From Bacteroides timonensis (lineage in GTDB: Bacteria; Bacteroidota; Bacteroidia; Bacteroidales; Bacteroidaceae), in assembly GCF_000513195.1 (NCBI RefSeq), contig NZ_CBVI010000120.1, positions 1-64,000 of the forward strand: DNA of 64,000 bases, read 5' to 3'. Position 1 is the stretch's first letter. Each line of letters opens with the position of its first letter. Both the position numbers and the translations under genes were made by a program. The notes under the pieces were generated by a model. It did not search any database. It was given only the letters and a program-made list of their open reading frames with translations, and was not told the DNA's origin. This document shows positions 52,744 through 60,464 of the stretch, in pieces.

Positions 52744-53748
52744 CTATTTCTTTTTCTTGCTTGCTTCTTTTGCGTCTCTTACAGTTTTTCCAATAGAAGA
52801 TAAGAATTTCTTTACTACTTGGTTTTGTTCATTTTTACCGTCAGGATTAAGCAACGCTTCGGATAACCCCTGTATGGTTTGCAACTTACTTAATCGTGCT
52901 TCATCAGCTTTACGCCCCCATTCATTAAACTTGTTCCGATAGGTGGTTACCGTACTTATCGGACAGCCTATTACCGCAGCAATAAACTTATCTGTATCAT
53001 CCATTGACATATCAATGCCAACAGCATCAAGTAAGGTTTTCAATATAAACACTCCGTCTATGGTGTTGAAGTCAGGATAACCAACCTTGGACAGCAGTAT
53101 CAAAAGATTATAAGAATAGTCTCGGACACACTCTTCCCAGCGTTTAATATCAAAGGCACACTTTACATTTATTTTATCGGAAAGGGAGTCCAAACGGGAA
53201 ACAACCGTTTCAAGTTGTATTGTATATTTCTTTAAGGATGATATTTTTATACAATCTAAGTCTTTGTTTCGCTTCTTGCCCTCTCCATTAATTTCGGTGT
53301 ATAATTTCTTAAAAAACTGCTCATCTTGGAATAGTTCCACTATGTTTGTTTCCGATTTCATGTAGTCAAACCTGTCTGTATGATACTTTTCCCTTAGATA
53401 CTGTTCATGCGCCAACCAATACGTATCGGTTGGTGTCTCGTCATAGTCGGAGAAATCTTCCTTATACGTTACCCCGTTATAAGTAAACTCATTTGCAGTC
53501 AAGTCGTGCATCATTTCAGGATTAAACACGATTTTCCCTTCAAACATATTATTGTCGGGATAATATATACGATTATTCTTAAAGAACACCTCTAATGCAT
53601 TCCTCAACCTAACCTCCGTCTTTTCCTTATAATGCTCATTTAGGGACAATTCGTTTGTAATAATATCGCATATTATTTCAGTAGAGGATTCTGCAACAAA
53701 GATAAACTCCTCTATACTCTTTCTGTATTTCAATTCTTTATCGTTCAT
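52744..53748 (-). CDS. Protein of unknown function between integrase and WYL genes
   Basis: 334 residues; the N-terminal half is acidic and mixed alpha/beta, and the C-terminal part has a possible HTH (FIAAVIGCPISTVTTYRNKF) and a lysine-rich tail (RDAKEASKKKK). I do not recognise the family. It lies 17 bp after the integrase and 1 bp before the WYL gene. The gene order suggests a regulatory or DNA-binding role in integration or excision; this is inference only. Confidence 0.7.
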   Translation of the reverse strand: MNDKELKYRKSIEEFIFVAESSTEIICDIITNELSLNEHYKEKTEVRLRNALEVFFKNNRIYYPDNNMFEGKIVFNPEMMHDLTANEFTYNGVTYKEDFSDYDETPTDTYWLAHEQYLREKYHTDRFDYMKSETNIVELFQDEQFFKKLYTEINGEGKKRNKDLDCIKISSLKKYTIQLETVVSRLDSLSDKINVKCAFDIKRWEECVRDYSYNLLILLSKVGYPDFNTIDGVFILKTLLDAVGIDMSMDDTDKFIAAVIGCPISTVTTYRNKFNEWGRKADEARLSKLQTIQGLSEALLNPDGKNEQNQVVKKFLSSIGKTVRDAKEASKKKK

Positions 53749-53765
53749 TGTTTTACTTTTTTGTA

Positions 53766-55109
53766 TTATACATTTGGTTGAAAGAATGTATGCCTGCTTA
53801 ACGCAATCGCATTCTCTTCCTTGGATATTCGGATATACTTCATAAAACTGGTTTCCGTGCTGTGTCCCGTTATCTGCATGATAGACAAGCTCGGTATTCC
53901 TGCCCTATAAGCATTGGTAGCAAAACTTCTTCGGGCTGTATGGCTGGTTACCATGTCGCACTTCTCATGGGTAATCTCATGCTTGATTCCACCCGATGTC
54001 TCGACCACGGAGACAAAGTTAGTGATTCCCGCCTTACGGCACAATTTTTTTAATACTCTGTTTGTACTTTGGTTAGACTGCACGGCAGGCGGTTGGTTTC
54101 CATACTTGCGGAAAATGGCTTCCACTTTAGGGTGCATGGGGATTACCACAAGCGTATTGGTCTTTTGGGTTACAATCGTCAGCAGTTTGTTGTCAAAGTC
54201 CAAGTGTTTCTGCTGTAAGCGTGCTATATCAGAATAGCGCAACCCTGTATAGCTTGATACAATAAAGCTGTCCCTTACACAAGATTCTCCCTCGTTGAGT
54301 TCAAGGTTGTAGAGGTTATCCAATTCTTTCTCCGTCAGATAGACCGTTTCCACATTTTCCTTATACACTTTGAACTCTCTGCGCTTAAAGTCGTCATTGG
54401 CGGTATAGTTGTTCTCGTAGGCATACCGTAACATAGCCTTTATGCTCTTGACGAATTTTCCTATCGCATTCGGCTTGTATTTTCCACGGGAATGGCTGGC
54501 TTCATTCATAAATTTCACAAAGTCATTGTAGAAGTTCACGGTTACACCGTCCAATCTCAACTTTACTCGCCTATTGGCGCAATACTGCTTTACGATTTTC
54601 AGAGTTGAAGCATAGCTCTGTATTGTACCTGCTGCCAGTCTTCCCCCTTTGCTGTTCAGTATAGTTCCGTCTTTACAGAGGGAAATGTAATATTCCATGA
54701 AGCTGATGAAGTCTGCAAACATCCGCTTTTCCTTTGTAGCTTGGTTCAATTCTTCACGCAACTTTGTCCGCACTGTATCCACGCTAGGATAGATTTCGTG
54801 TAATTTCATTTCCTCCAACACCTTGATTAGGGCATTGGTGGTTTTCTCAATCTCTTTGTTGATATTGCGTAATATCAGTTGCAGCCGTATATTCCCTTTC
54901 AAGTCGGGATTCCGTTTGCTGTCCTCTATGGCACACCCCATTTCCTTGTCCCAATGTCTGGGTTGTATCTTGTACTCGACAGGCAGATAGAATGTCAGTC
55001 TTTCACCATGCAGATTCACCCGAAGCCTGATTGTGGAAATCGGCTTCGTGGCATTTTTCAAGGAGAATCTGATTACATCTTTACAATAGAAAAAATCTTT
55101 CTTAGACAT
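53766..55109 (-). CDS. int: Tyrosine recombinase (integrase)
   Basis: The 447-residue integrase has an N-terminal arm-binding domain (VNLHGERLTFYLPVEYKIQPRHWDKEMG), a SAM-like core-binding domain (FISFMEYYISLCKD...AAGTIQSYASTLKIVKQYC) and a catalytic domain with SSYTGLRYSDIARL (Arg), TQKTNTLV (Lys), SHTARRSFATNAYRAG (His-x-x-Arg), TGHSTETSFMKYIR (His and nucleophile Tyr). It should move the element into the tRNA-Asp 3' end. It starts an operon of three genes and shares promoter motifs with the HU gene. Confidence 0.95.
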   Translation of the reverse strand: MSKKDFFYCKDVIRFSLKNATKPISTIRLRVNLHGERLTFYLPVEYKIQPRHWDKEMGCAIEDSKRNPDLKGNIRLQLILRNINKEIEKTTNALIKVLEEMKLHEIYPSVDTVRTKLREELNQATKEKRMFADFISFMEYYISLCKDGTILNSKGGRLAAGTIQSYASTLKIVKQYCANRRVKLRLDGVTVNFYNDFVKFMNEASHSRGKYKPNAIGKFVKSIKAMLRYAYENNYTANDDFKRREFKVYKENVETVYLTEKELDNLYNLELNEGESCVRDSFIVSSYTGLRYSDIARLQQKHLDFDNKLLTIVTQKTNTLVVIPMHPKVEAIFRKYGNQPPAVQSNQSTNRVLKKLCRKAGITNFVSVVETSGGIKHEITHEKCDMVTSHTARRSFATNAYRAGIPSLSIMQITGHSTETSFMKYIRISKEENAIALSRHTFFQPNV

Positions 55110-55138
55110 ATCAATACTTTTTTATTCTATCATTTTTC

Positions 55139-55155
55139 TTTCAAGAATCGTTCCT
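55139..55155 (-). promoter_or_regulatory. 17-mer before the integrase, shared with HU
   Basis: On the minus strand it reads AGGAACGATTCTTGAAA, 29 bp before the integrase start, matching 46673-46689 exactly. Confidence 0.65.
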
Positions 55156-55213
55156 CTCAATATCATGTACATTTACTGTTTTCAAGTGATTTGGTACTGA
55201 TTGGAATCGCATA

Positions 55214-55232
55214 ATATGACGGCTTGTCATAT
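55214..55232 (-). promoter_or_regulatory. Palindromic operator-like site upstream of the integrase
   Basis: ATATGAC-GGCTT-GTCATAT, matching the HU-upstream copy at 18 of 19 bases. Confidence 0.6.
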
Positions 55233-55312
55233 TTTGTAACAAGGCTTTCATTTATAGTGAGTGTCAATCATTTGGTTAATTACCACACACTCCCAATACC
55301 ATATCTTTAGCC

Positions 55313-56365
55313 TTAGTTCATGCTTTTGCTTTCCAGTTTTTCCCTGATTTCCTCAATAATGCTATTGGCATTCGTGGACTGTTTTTTCCAAGCATGAGCC
55401 ATTGATTTTACTTTGTTCATTGCCCGTCCCAACGCACATCGTGAATTTGGTCCATACAGTCTCCTGTCTTTTATATCCTGCTCTATTGTCTTTAAGTTGA
55501 ATTTATGAAAACAGAGTGTACAGAACAAGGTATAGTCGGTAAAACCATTAATAAGTGATGTATCAGCAGCCTTGCTATTGGCAGAGGGAGTAAATATGCA
55601 ATCAAACTGTTCCAATAGGATATTCGGATTGCCACGCATGACATTGTAGTATGATGTATCGGATATTTTCAGCTTTTTCATAATCATCCTTTTTGTTTCC
55701 ATTTTCAGTTCAAACCTTGTCTTCTTTTCATAATGCGCCATAATTTCTGTCGGGTTGCTCACCATTTTTAGAAATGGTTTGTTCTTGCCTGTGAGGATTT
55801 CCATTTCTTTGTTGTAGATGTTCAGTTCCTCTTGACAATCTCTTGTCTTTACATCTTTCTTGAAACAGATACTTTCCCCCATATAACGCTTCCAGTTATA
55901 TCTGCGATAGTCGCCTGTGCATAGATTCAGTGTATTCAGTATGGATTCTGTGAGTTCCATATCCACATCTTTTGTAGCATGGAGTTTATTGAAAGAGCAA
56001 TCCTCAATAATGGCTTCCACATTAAGTTTGCAGATACCCAACCTCTCTATGTTCCGTAATGCTTGTGGAAAGGTGTCCTCTGATATAAGTAGGGGATAAT
56101 CTTCCAACAGCAATTTAGAGGAGAACTCTATGGTCATTCTCTTAGACTGTCTGTTGGCATGGATATAGAGGGAGAATGGCACAAGCCCACGATTGTTGTG
56201 ATTGGCTTGTGAGTTAAACTCTATAATTGAAAATTCTCCCGTCTCCATATCAAGTATATGCTTGAAAATATGCTCTTTACCCTCAATCAATGAAATGTTA
56301 TCACTACTTGTACAGAATCTTACTGTATCAAACTGCAGTTTATTGCTATTAATTGTTTTTCTCAT
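55313..56365 (-). CDS. Putative replication initiation (gene II/X-like) protein
   Basis: The 350-residue protein begins MRKTINSNKLQFDTVRFCTS and contains NIYNKEMEI followed by YEKKTRFELKMETKRMIMKKLKI. This recalls the NKxxEl / R-x-E-L-r-lk-r pattern of phage and plasmid Rep (gene II/X) proteins. It could initiate replication of the excised element. A clear HUH catalytic motif is not visible to me, so the assignment is tentative. It lies between the primase-like gene and the integrase. Confidence 0.5.
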   Translation of the reverse strand: MRKTINSNKLQFDTVRFCTSSDNISLIEGKEHIFKHILDMETGEFSIIEFNSQANHNNRGLVPFSLYIHANRQSKRMTIEFSSKLLLEDYPLLISEDTFPQALRNIERLGICKLNVEAIIEDCSFNKLHATKDVDMELTESILNTLNLCTGDYRRYNWKRYMGESICFKKDVKTRDCQEELNIYNKEMEILTGKNKPFLKMVSNPTEIMAHYEKKTRFELKMETKRMIMKKLKISDTSYYNVMRGNPNILLEQFDCIFTPSANSKAADTSLINGFTDYTLFCTLCFHKFNLKTIEQDIKDRRLYGPNSRCALGRAMNKVKSMAHAWKKQSTNANSIIEEIREKLESKSMN

Positions 56366-56530
56366 TTTTTGTTCTGTTTTTAGATTGCAGATAATCAGAA
56401 CATCATTTGCAATCGGGTTAATATTTTATTGTGCTAATCACGTTATCAAGGTGGATACAAAGAACCGACTTGGTAGGTTTCATAGACACGGGGCAACCAC
56501 CTTGATATTAATTGCCCCGTGCTCCTGTGC

Positions 56531-57379
56531 TTAATAATGAAATATATCCTGTTCGTCAACCAACCGTAGAGCGTGCATAATATCGCTGTAAGAGAACTGC
56601 ATGTCAATCATTTTTAAGGCAATGGTGGCAATGCTCTTACGATGTCCCACAAACTCACAATTCTTAAGATAATCAAGATGTGGATAGACATCGGCTGGTA
56701 TCCTGTTTTGCAACAAGTGGAACTTTATTTGTTCGGCTTCTGCCTCTCCGTCAAATTCAGGATAAAGCGTAACCCGTACACCCGTTTCACGCAAATCCTG
56801 TATCACGTTAGGATGATATAATGCAATACCAAACTTACCCTCATGCCCGGTAGCCAGCCACGTACGATGTGGATCTATGATTGACATAACCAACGCATCA
56901 ACAGGAGATGTTACCACGCCAATATGTTTTGCCCCATTGATTCTCTGCATACCAAAGAGAGTGGGTAGAAATGTTAGGGCGTACCCCTCGATTAATTCAC
57001 ACGCAAGAGAATAATACTTGTCACCACACGGAACAGATTCGTATTCCACATGGGAGTTCTGTTTTTTGGTATGTTGGATAAGCGCATCCCCGTCTCCGTC
57101 ACGGACAATCATTCCTGTGTCGGGGTTAAAGAGTGCCATCCTAACATCACGAATTTTTTCGTTTTTGCTTTTGAATGCCAAGATTGCTGCATAATCACCT
57201 TTATAGCAGCACCTCGTATCAATTCTGACTTCAAATGAAGCCAAAAGAGAATCAACCACCTTTTCAGGAAAATAAGAATGCAGGAATTTTGCCAACGTAC
57301 TTTTACCGCACTCGTTTGGAAAGCGATATACTCGCTCTCTGGTTATGAAGTCCATAACCCGCATCTGTTTTTTTTTCAT
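56531..57379 (-). CDS. Toprim/primase-like protein (DUF6371-like)
   Basis: The 282-residue protein has an N-terminal segment YRFPNECGKSTLAKFLHSYFPEKVV, a central AILAFKSKNEKIRDVRMALF region with FNPDTGMIVRDGDGD, and a toprim-like part GVVTSPVDALVMSIID ... VTLYPEFDGEAEA. Similar proteins occur next to integrases and HTH_17 proteins in Bacteroides elements and are annotated DUF6371 or toprim. It probably helps replicate the element. It begins 4 bp after the HTH gene stop codon. Confidence 0.65.
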   Translation of the reverse strand: MKKKQMRVMDFITRERVYRFPNECGKSTLAKFLHSYFPEKVVDSLLASFEVRIDTRCCYKGDYAAILAFKSKNEKIRDVRMALFNPDTGMIVRDGDGDALIQHTKKQNSHVEYESVPCGDKYYSLACELIEGYALTFLPTLFGMQRINGAKHIGVVTSPVDALVMSIIDPHRTWLATGHEGKFGIALYHPNVIQDLRETGVRVTLYPEFDGEAEAEQIKFHLLQNRIPADVYPHLDYLKNCEFVGHRKSIATIALKMIDMQFSYSDIMHALRLVDEQDIFHY

Positions 57380-57383
57380 ATTT

Positions 57384-57665
57384 TTATTCGTTTTTAGTGA
57401 TTAATAATTGGTTAATGTCTTTTTCCGCAAATAATAATCGGCGATAGACTCGTTTTGCAGGCAAATCGTTATTGACTGTCATCCGATACAGTGTTGAACG
57501 AGATACCTTGAGAAGTTCACAAGTCTCTGCAACTGTAAAGTAGCGTTCAGAGGCTTTTTTCTTTACCTCTCCTTTCAAGGAAGAGATTTCCACTCGGATT
57601 TCCTGCAACAGCCTTATCAGGTCTTGCAGCTCCATTTCTTTAATTAAATATGTTTCTTTTAACAT
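57384..57665 (-). CDS. Excisionase-like HTH_17 protein
   Basis: The 93-residue protein has an N-terminal coiled-coil-like segment and an excisionase/MerR-like winged helix (RYFTVAETCELLKVSRSTLYRMTVNNDLPAKRVYRRLLFAEKDINQLL). In Bacteroides elements such proteins act with the integrase for excision or as regulators. It is the first gene of an operon with the primase-like gene. Confidence 0.87.
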   Translation of the reverse strand: MLKETYLIKEMELQDLIRLLQEIRVEISSLKGEVKKKASERYFTVAETCELLKVSRSTLYRMTVNNDLPAKRVYRRLLFAEKDINQLLITKNE

Positions 57666-57835
57666 ATTAAATGGTTGGTTTAAAGTTTTATGGCAAAATC
57701 GCCTCTATCATACCATAAAAGTGACAGCGAGGTCGCAAGGAATGTATTTTACTGTAAACCAATATATTATATTCCGATATACAGTTTTTAACAATTTAGA
57801 TATTGTATAAATTTGTAGATTTTGTAGATTATGCG

Positions 57836-57843
57836 TATTTTTG
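57836..57843 (+). promoter_or_regulatory. -7 promoter element of the zinc-ribbon HTH gene
   Basis: TATTTTTG, 23 bp before the ATG at 57867; it excludes the in-frame ATG at 57831. Confidence 0.6.
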
Positions 57844-57866
57844 TAGAAAATAATTCTAAAAAATAT

Positions 57867-58385
57867 ATGGGAAATCACGGTATAAAATGTCCTTATTGTA
57901 ACAAAGAGGAAGATATTGTCAAAAATGGAATAATCAAACATAAAGCCAAAGAGAGGCAACGTTTTTTGTGCAAAAACTGCAATAGAAACTTTTATCCAGA
58001 GTTTACGCAATCCAAAATTGACAAATGCCGACAAGCTATTATCATGTATTTGGAAGGTATGAATAAAGTAGAAATTGGGGCTATCCTAAAAGTGGATCGT
58101 TATGACGTACGACGGTGGATAAAGAAATACGGAAAAGATTTAGAAGAGATAAGAAACAACAGGATAGTAGAATCTATGAAAATAGAAGAAGTCTATGCTG
58201 TAACTCCCAATGAAAGCAAGGATGCCGAATATCCATACAAAAACACATACCACAACGATGGATTTACAATTATTGAAAAAGAAGATAAAACCCATATTAC
58301 ATTCTTGAAAGGCAAGCAACGATTTACTGTTGTTTTTAGAGCAAACAAAGAAAAACCAATTGAACATATATTGGAGCCAGAATAA
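57867..58385 (+). CDS. Zinc-ribbon plus HTH protein related to IS1 InsA-type N-termini
   Basis: The 172-residue protein starts MGNHGIKCPYCNKEEDIVKNG, has ERQRFLCKNCNRNF (C-x2-C...C-x2-C zinc ribbon), and an HTH (CRQAIIMYLEGMNKVEIGAILKVDRYDVRRWIKKYG). This is the layout of transposase DNA-binding N-termini such as IS1 InsA, but no catalytic domain follows; the C-terminal ~75 residues are novel to me (KEDKTHITFLKGKQRFTVVF). It is the outermost gene at the right end and is probably a DNA-binding regulator. Confidence 0.75.
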   Translation: MGNHGIKCPYCNKEEDIVKNGIIKHKAKERQRFLCKNCNRNFYPEFTQSKIDKCRQAIIMYLEGMNKVEIGAILKVDRYDVRRWIKKYGKDLEEIRNNRIVESMKIEEVYAVTPNESKDAEYPYKNTYHNDGFTIIEKEDKTHITFLKGKQRFTVVFRANKEKPIEHILEPE

Positions 58386-58469
58386 CACTGCCAATTAGTA
58401 GCCAAAACAGACCTCAACCGACTGCCAACTTTTGATGAAAGAAAGAAAAAGTAACAGGCTGAACGTTTC

Positions 58470-58796
58470 GGGAGACCAATGGGGAGACCAACTTTATTTG
58501 CGTGAATGAATAATGGGGTGATAAGAGTTGGTATTCTGCCTACATACTATAATAAGGTATAGAACAAAAACGGTGTAGCCCACAGTATGCGTATTGTACT
58601 GTGGGCTACACCGTTGGTCTCCCTGTCGGTATCAATCAGGGGACTATGCAAAAATTATTGGGGTATTTCGTCAAAACATGAACACAGCGATTTGTGGGAA
58701 AAGGCTATTTGCAGACAGGAATATAATAAGAGGGTGGTTTACAGCAAACCGCAATGTATCAGAACGCATCACGGTGTGTCATTAGATTGGTCTCCC
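58470..58796. repeat. Four GGGAGACCAA sites in two orientations inside the right end
   Basis: GGGAGACCAA at 58470-58479 and 58482-58491, and inverted at 58614-58623 and 58787-58796. The region 58386-58814 has no convincing gene. These sites lie within 400 bp of attR and may be recombinase or regulator binding sites. Confidence 0.65.
58569..58615. repeat. Perfect 19-bp inverted repeat near attR
   Basis: AACGGTGTAGCCCACAGTA (58569-58587) and its reverse complement (58597-58615), with a 9-nt loop. It could end transcription of the zinc-ribbon gene, but no T-tract follows. Confidence 0.8.
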
Positions 58797-58814
58797 GATT
58801 GAGACCCCAAGAAA

Positions 58815-58849
58815 AAAGCCCTTGAAAGTGATTGACTTTCAAGGGCTTT
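58815..58849 (-). terminator. Terminator for tRNA-Asp supplied by the element
   Basis: 15-bp perfect stem (AAAGCCCTTGAAAGT and complement) with a 5-nt loop; on the minus strand it is followed by a T-run. It lies inside the element, 13 bp after the tRNA 3' end. Confidence 0.85.
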
Positions 58850-58858
58850 GAAATGTTG

Positions 58859-58874
58859 TTGCGGTGCGTACGGG
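58859..58874 (+). repeat. attR: 16-bp direct repeat within tRNA-Asp
   Basis: TTGCGGTGCGTACGGG, identical to 46428-46443. It covers the 3' acceptor strand and part of the T arm. Confidence 0.85.
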
Positions 58875-58935
58875 ACTCGAACCCGTGACCCCATGCGTGA
58901 CAGGCATGTATTCTAACCAACTGAACTAACGCACC
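58862..58935 (-). tRNA. tRNA-Asp (GTC)
   Basis: A complete cloverleaf reads on the minus strand: acceptor GGTGCGT pairing ACGCACC, D arm AGTTCAGTTGGTTAGAA, anticodon stem CATGC/GCATG around CTGTCAC (anticodon GTC), and T arm CACGGGTTCGAGTCCCGT. CCA is not encoded. The gene is intact because the integrated element restores its 3' end. Confidence 0.96.
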
Positions 58936-59068
58936 ATTATTTCATTTTTCACTTGCCATCTCTCTCGATTGCGGATGCAAAGGTAGACATTTCTTTGAAA
59001 CTTGCAATAGCCCGAAAGAAATATTTTTCATCTTTTTTAAAGTAGCCTTGATTATAAGATATTTATAT

Positions 59069-59076
59069 TACCTTTG
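59069..59076 (+). promoter_or_regulatory. -7 promoter element of the aminotransferase gene
   Basis: TACCTTTG, 56 bp before the start codon. Confidence 0.55.
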
Positions 59077-59132
59077 TATGATAAAAAAAATATAGTAACA
59101 AATCAAAGATGAACTAAAAGCAAGAAAAAACC

Positions 59133-60446
59133 ATGAGAAATACTCCTATTGAACGTAAACTGATTGACGAAACCATCGAAGCATTTCAGATTGCAGACTT
59201 TGGAAAAGCAACCATCCGTGAAGTAAAAGCTATCGCTGCCAAAGCAGAAGCAGAGTCGGGTGTGGAATTCATTAAAATGGAAATGGGCGTGCCGGGACTA
59301 CCAGCCTCAGCCGTAGGTGTGAAGGCCGAAATAGAGGCCTTACAGAATGGCATTGCCAGCCTCTACCCCGACATCAACGGATTGCCTGCACTGAAAGAGG
59401 AAGCTTCACGCTTCATCAAAGCTTTTATCAATGTAGATTTAAAGCCGGAAGGCTGTGTGCCCGTAACCGGTTCTATGCAGGGAACTTTTGCATCATTCCT
59501 CACTTGTGGCCAATGCGATGAAAAGAAAGATACCATATTATTCATCGACCCGGGCTTCCCCGTACAGAAGCAGCAGCTAGTCGTTATGGGACAAAAGTTC
59601 GAGACTTTCGATGTATATGATTACCGTGGTGATAAACTGAAAGAGAAATTGGAAAGCTATCTGATGAAAGGTAATATCTCGGCCATCGTCTATTCAAACC
59701 CGAATAATCCCAGTTGGATATGTCTGAAAGAAGAAGAGCTGCGCATCATCGGAGAACTTGCCACGCAATATGACGTTATTGTCCTCGAAGACTTAGCCTA
59801 TTTTGCGATGGACTTCCGCCAGGATTTGAGCAAACCGTTCCAGGCTCCTTTCCAGCCCTCAGTAGCACATTATACAGATAATTATGTATTGCTCATTTCC
59901 GGTTCCAAAGCATTCAGTTATGCCGGACAACGTATTGGTGTAAGCTGTATTTCAGATAAACTATACCATCGCTCCTACCCTGGCCTGACGAAACGTTACG
60001 GTGGCGGTACATTCGGTACGGTATTTATCCACCGCGTACTCTATGCTCTTTCATCAGGAACAAGCCACTCCGCACAATATGCCCTTGCCGCTATGCTGAA
60101 AGCAGCGAGCAACGGACAATATAACTTCCTGAACGAAGTGAAAATATACGGTGAACGTGCCCACAAGCTGAAAGAGATTTTCCTTCGCTACGGCTTCCAC
60201 CTGGTATATGACAATGATTTGGGTAATCCTGTTGCCGACGGATTCTACTTTACAATCGGATATCCGGGCATGACCAGCGGTGAGCTCGCCAAAGAACTGA
60301 TGTATTATGGTGTCAGTGCCATTTCACTGATTACTACGGGTAGTCATCAGGAAGGTTTACGTGCCTGTACTTCATTCATACAGGATCATCAATATGCACA
60401 ATTAGAAGAACGGATGGCAATCTTTGCAGAAAACCATCCGGTATAA
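59133..60446 (+). CDS. Class I/II PLP-dependent aminotransferase
   Basis: The 437-residue enzyme has the fold type I motifs: substrate loop SLYPDINGLPALKEEASRF, PVTGSMQGTFASF, VYSNPNNPSW (N-P), VLEDLAYFAMDFR (Asp to PLP N1), LISGSKAFSYAGQRIGV with the PLP Lys, and an Arg in GLRACTSF for the carboxylate. Its amino acid specificity cannot be told. It has its own promoter and is flanked by the tRNA and the SusCD genes. Confidence 0.9.
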   Translation: MRNTPIERKLIDETIEAFQIADFGKATIREVKAIAAKAEAESGVEFIKMEMGVPGLPASAVGVKAEIEALQNGIASLYPDINGLPALKEEASRFIKAFINVDLKPEGCVPVTGSMQGTFASFLTCGQCDEKKDTILFIDPGFPVQKQQLVVMGQKFETFDVYDYRGDKLKEKLESYLMKGNISAIVYSNPNNPSWICLKEEELRIIGELATQYDVIVLEDLAYFAMDFRQDLSKPFQAPFQPSVAHYTDNYVLLISGSKAFSYAGQRIGVSCISDKLYHRSYPGLTKRYGGGTFGTVFIHRVLYALSSGTSHSAQYALAAMLKAASNGQYNFLNEVKIYGERAHKLKEIFLRYGFHLVYDNDLGNPVADGFYFTIGYPGMTSGELAKELMYYGVSAISLITTGSHQEGLRACTSFIQDHQYAQLEERMAIFAENHPV

Positions 60447-60464
60447 TAGAATAAAAGAATAAAC

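Larger units (their letters stand above)
46428..58874. mobile_element. 12.4-kb integrated element in tRNA-Asp
   Basis: It is bounded by a 16-bp direct repeat, with the right copy inside the 3' end of an intact tRNA-Asp gene. The content is a tyrosine recombinase, excisionase-like HTH, Rep-like and toprim-like proteins, a DnaB-type helicase, HU, regulators (WYL, Xre), MazG-like, DUF1643, a lipoprotein, and an AbiEii-like nucleotidyltransferase pair. No relaxase, coupling protein, conjugation or virion gene is seen. It is therefore a satellite-like, mobilizable or cryptic element. The integrase is internal and not next to either end. Confidence 0.8.

Noticed and set aside
55313..56365. Classification as a relaxase
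   Set aside because: I looked for HUH plus tyrosine motifs of Mob proteins and found none I could support; only a weak gene II/X-like pattern remains.
57708..58034. 108-residue minus-strand frame opposite the zinc-ribbon gene
   Set aside because: Very Phe/Ile-rich, overlaps the promoter and the zinc motif-coding region of a convincing gene.
58587..58802. 71-residue frame on the plus strand near attR
   Set aside because: It overlaps an inverted repeat and the GGGAGACCAA sites, has no promoter, and its composition is not protein-like.
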